A DNA stretch of 64,000 nt from Metabacillus sp. FJAT-52054 (GTDB lineage: Bacteria > Bacillota > Bacilli > Bacillales > Bacillaceae): positions 2,488,723 to 2,552,722 of the forward strand of contig NZ_CP147407.1 in assembly GCF_037201815.1 (NCBI RefSeq). Reading direction: 5' to 3'. The translations under genes were made by a program, and so were the position numbers. Positions 62,092-64,000 of the stretch are shown in pieces. The notes below the pieces were generated by a model. It saw nothing but the letters and a program-made list of their open reading frames with translations. It was not told where the DNA came from and searched no databases. Each line of letters opens with the position of its first letter. The first letter of the stretch is position 1.

Positions 62092-63637
62092 TGTCATTAC
62101 TTCTTTTAAGGATTTACAGTTACAACGTGACAGCTGGACTAGTATTCTTGCTGAAAAAGGAAATACAATCCCCTTTATTGAATGGGATTGGATCAATTGC
62201 TGGTGGAAACATTACGGTCATAACTTTGACCTCCGTGTTCTCCAGATCATAAGAGAAGAAAAAATAATCGGTTACGTTCCCTTGATTAAAGAAAAAAAGA
62301 GATTCTATTCAAGCTATTCTTTTATGGGTAAAGATAAAGCGAATTACATGGATATTATTGCAAGCTCTTCTGATTATGAGATTGTATTTACTGAAGGTAT
62401 AAATTGGCTGAAAAACCAAAAAGAAAACATCCTTATTGAAATCAACGGAATCTACGCTGGCCCATTGAAGCAGCAACTATTAAATGATGTCATCAAGGAA
62501 GCTGGCTTGCACTTTTTTCATGAAAACACACCTGCTCCCGCTATTGAGTTTGCTGGCCTGGAAGCCGAATTATTCGTAAAAAAACGAAGCAGAAAACATG
62601 GGATGGACCGCAAGGAAAAAAAACTGCGAAAACATGGAAAGCTTTATCTTAAAGAAATCTTTTTAAAAGATATAGATTCCATCTTTTACCTCCATAAGAA
62701 GCGCTGGAAGGACAGAAGAGATACAAGCGGTTTTTCATCGGAAACAAATATAAATTTTTTTAAGGAATTAGTTCAATTAAAATCCAATACTGTCGTTACA
62801 TGTGTAGATGGACTGTATTTTGAAGACAAATTAATAGCTTTCTACTACGGATTCCAAACGAGAGGAAGGTATTTATACTATTTACCGGCCCATGATGACG
62901 ATTTTGGTGTATACAGTCCTGGAAGGCTTCTAATGAAAGAAAAAGTTATAAATTGTATGGATCAGGAAACAAAAACCTTTGATTTAAGTATTGGCTATGA
63001 ATCTTATAAGATGGACTGGGCGAACTCCGTATCGTATGTCAGCTCTTTCACATTAGTAAACGGAAGAATGTTTATCAAACTTGGATTCTCAATGTTGAAA
63101 TTGAAGCAAATAATAAAAGGAAGAATGAAAAAGAATAAAAAGCTTGTTATGTTCATTCGAAATAAAACGTATAAATTACGCCCTATTTCCCTGTTAAACA
63201 AGATTTTTCAAATGGAAATGTTTTATCAATATGTTTGGCAGGAAAATCGCGATAAAAGAATTGTCCCAGAACAAAAAACAATGAAGGATTTAGACTTCAT
63301 CTGCCAAGCTACCGGAAAACACAAGGCAGAAATTATCAATCGTTTTTACAAAAATGATCAGTGCTATATGGAAAACGATAAAATAGTCTGCTGGATAAAA
63401 AATATTAATTCTAATCCAATCATTTATGACTGCAATCTTAAGGAAATTGGGACATACAGCCTTCCAGTTACCAAACTTCCCTATCAAATCTATTCATCCT
63501 ATAAGTCAAATGATGATCATTCTACCTATACCGGATTCCATTTGGACGTAAGATTTGCCGGAAAATCCTTTATCATTTCAAGAAAAAGAAAGGAGAACCA
63601 TAATGATCTCCATAATTCGGAACAATTGGACTCTTAA
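62081..63637 (+). CDS. CelD/BcsL-type GNAT acyltransferase with C-terminal extension
   Basis: This 518-residue protein has a GNAT/FemAB-related domain of the CelD/BcsL type (about 150-310, VKKRSRKHGMDRKEKKLRKH, FYLHKKRWKDRRDTSGF and LIAFYYGFQTRGRYLYYLPA). It probably acylates the polysaccharide or a precursor. A further about 180 residues (LLNKIFQMEMFYQYVW onward) have no family I recognise. The ATG at 62081 lies in the last codons of the preceding gene; the ribosome-binding site (AGACAGG) is weak. An earlier in-frame ATG at 62012 has no better site. Confidence 0.75.
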   Translation: MELNVITSFKDLQLQRDSWTSILAEKGNTIPFIEWDWINCWWKHYGHNFDLRVLQIIREEKIIGYVPLIKEKKRFYSSYSFMGKDKANYMDIIASSSDYEIVFTEGINWLKNQKENILIEINGIYAGPLKQQLLNDVIKEAGLHFFHENTPAPAIEFAGLEAELFVKKRSRKHGMDRKEKKLRKHGKLYLKEIFLKDIDSIFYLHKKRWKDRRDTSGFSSETNINFFKELVQLKSNTVVTCVDGLYFEDKLIAFYYGFQTRGRYLYYLPAHDDDFGVYSPGRLLMKEKVINCMDQETKTFDLSIGYESYKMDWANSVSYVSSFTLVNGRMFIKLGFSMLKLKQIIKGRMKKNKKLVMFIRNKTYKLRPISLLNKIFQMEMFYQYVWQENRDKRIVPEQKTMKDLDFICQATGKHKAEIINRFYKNDQCYMENDKIVCWIKNINSNPIIYDCNLKEIGTYSLPVTKLPYQIYSSYKSNDDHSTYTGFHLDVRFAGKSFIISRKRKENHNDLHNSEQLDS

Positions 63638-64000
63638 AATATGTACCATTTATTTCAATGACGAACAAAAACCTATACCATCAAATACAGACATAATTGG
63701 ATATGTGCAGCAAACACCGGCCGATGGAAAATTAGATCCTTTTATCACCTTTCATGTCGATTTATCAAAAGAAGAAAATGAATTATTTGCTAATATGAAT
63801 AGATCCACAAAAAATCAAGTGAATAGGGCTTTACAAAAAGATGGTTTTTTATTTGAAGGTAATTCTTGTCCTAGTGATAGTGATTTACTAACATTCCAAA
63901 ACTTTTACAATAAATTTGCCATTGGTAAAAAAACGAATCTTTGCAGCAGCTATCATATGGAAACCATGAAACGATTCAGAGAAAATTCCGGACTTTACTT
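63603..64000 (+). CDS. FemAB/GNAT-like aminoacyl- or acyltransferase, N-terminal part (cut by window)
   Basis: This is the first about 132 residues of a protein starting MISIIRNNWTLKICTIYF and reaching ENSGLY at the window end. The motif NMNRSTKNQVNRALQKDG is typical of FemAB-like transferases (the [ST]-K-N-x-[VI]-[NR]-x-A basic helix). The ATG at 63603 lies 7 bases after AAAGGAG and overlaps the preceding gene by 35 bases. A role in modifying the exopolysaccharide or wall is likely. Confidence 0.75.
   Translation, partial: MISIIRNNWTLKICTIYFNDEQKPIPSNTDIIGYVQQTPADGKLDPFITFHVDLSKEENELFANMNRSTKNQVNRALQKDGFLFEGNSCPSDSDLLTFQNFYNKFAIGKKTNLCSSYHMETMKRFRENSGLY

Overview
The window looks like a chromosomal segment of a spore-forming Bacillaceae bacterium related to Bacillus. 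Gene content and order follow the B. subtilis region running from bkdR/yqiK through spo0A, spoIVB, recN, ahrC, dxs, ispA, xseBA, folD, nusB, yqhY, accCB, spoIIIAH-AA, yqhV, efp, the yqh genes, mntR, lipM, the gcv operon and yqhHG to sinIR and the tasA-tapA-sipW matrix genes. It is not B. subtilis itself. It has a B12-dependent ribonucleotide reductase (nrdJ) between mntR and lipM, an extra Mur ligase beside efp, two wall-type nucleotidases in place of one YfkN, and an exopolysaccharide cluster placed directly beside the matrix-protein genes. No rRNA, tRNA, CRISPR array or insertion sequence was recognised.

Layout. 1-8.4 kb: start of bkdR (cut by the window edge), yqzF, yqiK, two secreted nucleotidases and three small genes. 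8.5-20.2 kb (minus strand): spo0A, spoIVB, recN, ahrC, tlyA-like yqxC, dxs, ispA, xseB, xseA, folD, nusB. 20.5-28.8 kb (minus): yqhY, accC, accB, then the eight-gene spoIIIA operon behind a clear sigma-E promoter, and yqhV. 29-42.4 kb: Mur-ligase paralogue, efp, yqhT, aroQ, yqhR, yqhQ, yqhP, yqhO, mntR, nrdJ with paired NrdR-type boxes, lipM, yqhL and a DUF4385 gene. 42.4-46.6 kb: gcvT-gcvPA-gcvPB behind a tandem glycine riboswitch. 46.9-49.4 kb: yqhH and yqhG.

49.4-64 kb is a biofilm-matrix locus. A short sinI gene (44 codons) lies behind a Spo0A-box promoter and a leader that matches the cyclic-di-GMP-I (GEMM-I) riboswitch. The aptamer closing stem is mutually exclusive with a stem that covers part of the sinI Shine-Dalgarno, which suggests c-di-GMP turns SinI translation on. 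SinR follows, then on the opposite strand sipW, tapA and two tasA/camelysin genes. A truncated second sipW remains downstream of the second tasA. A 546-bp divergent region with SinR-type operators separates tasA2 from a second SinR/SlrR-like gene and an exopolysaccharide operon: fused Wzz/tyrosine kinase, a CpsB/YwqE-like protein that has lost its metal ligands, a flippase, a polymerase/ligase, two glycosyltransferases and two acyl/aminoacyl-transferase-like proteins, the last cut by the window end. Together these genes would link Spo0A~P, c-di-GMP, SinI/SinR and the two matrix components (protein fibres and polysaccharide) in one locus.

Other notable points are a probable non-canonical start codon for spoIIIAD, the relict sipW, and the separated YfkN-type nucleotidases that share a C-terminal repeat module. 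All assignments come from reading the sequence and from memory of the families; no searches were run.
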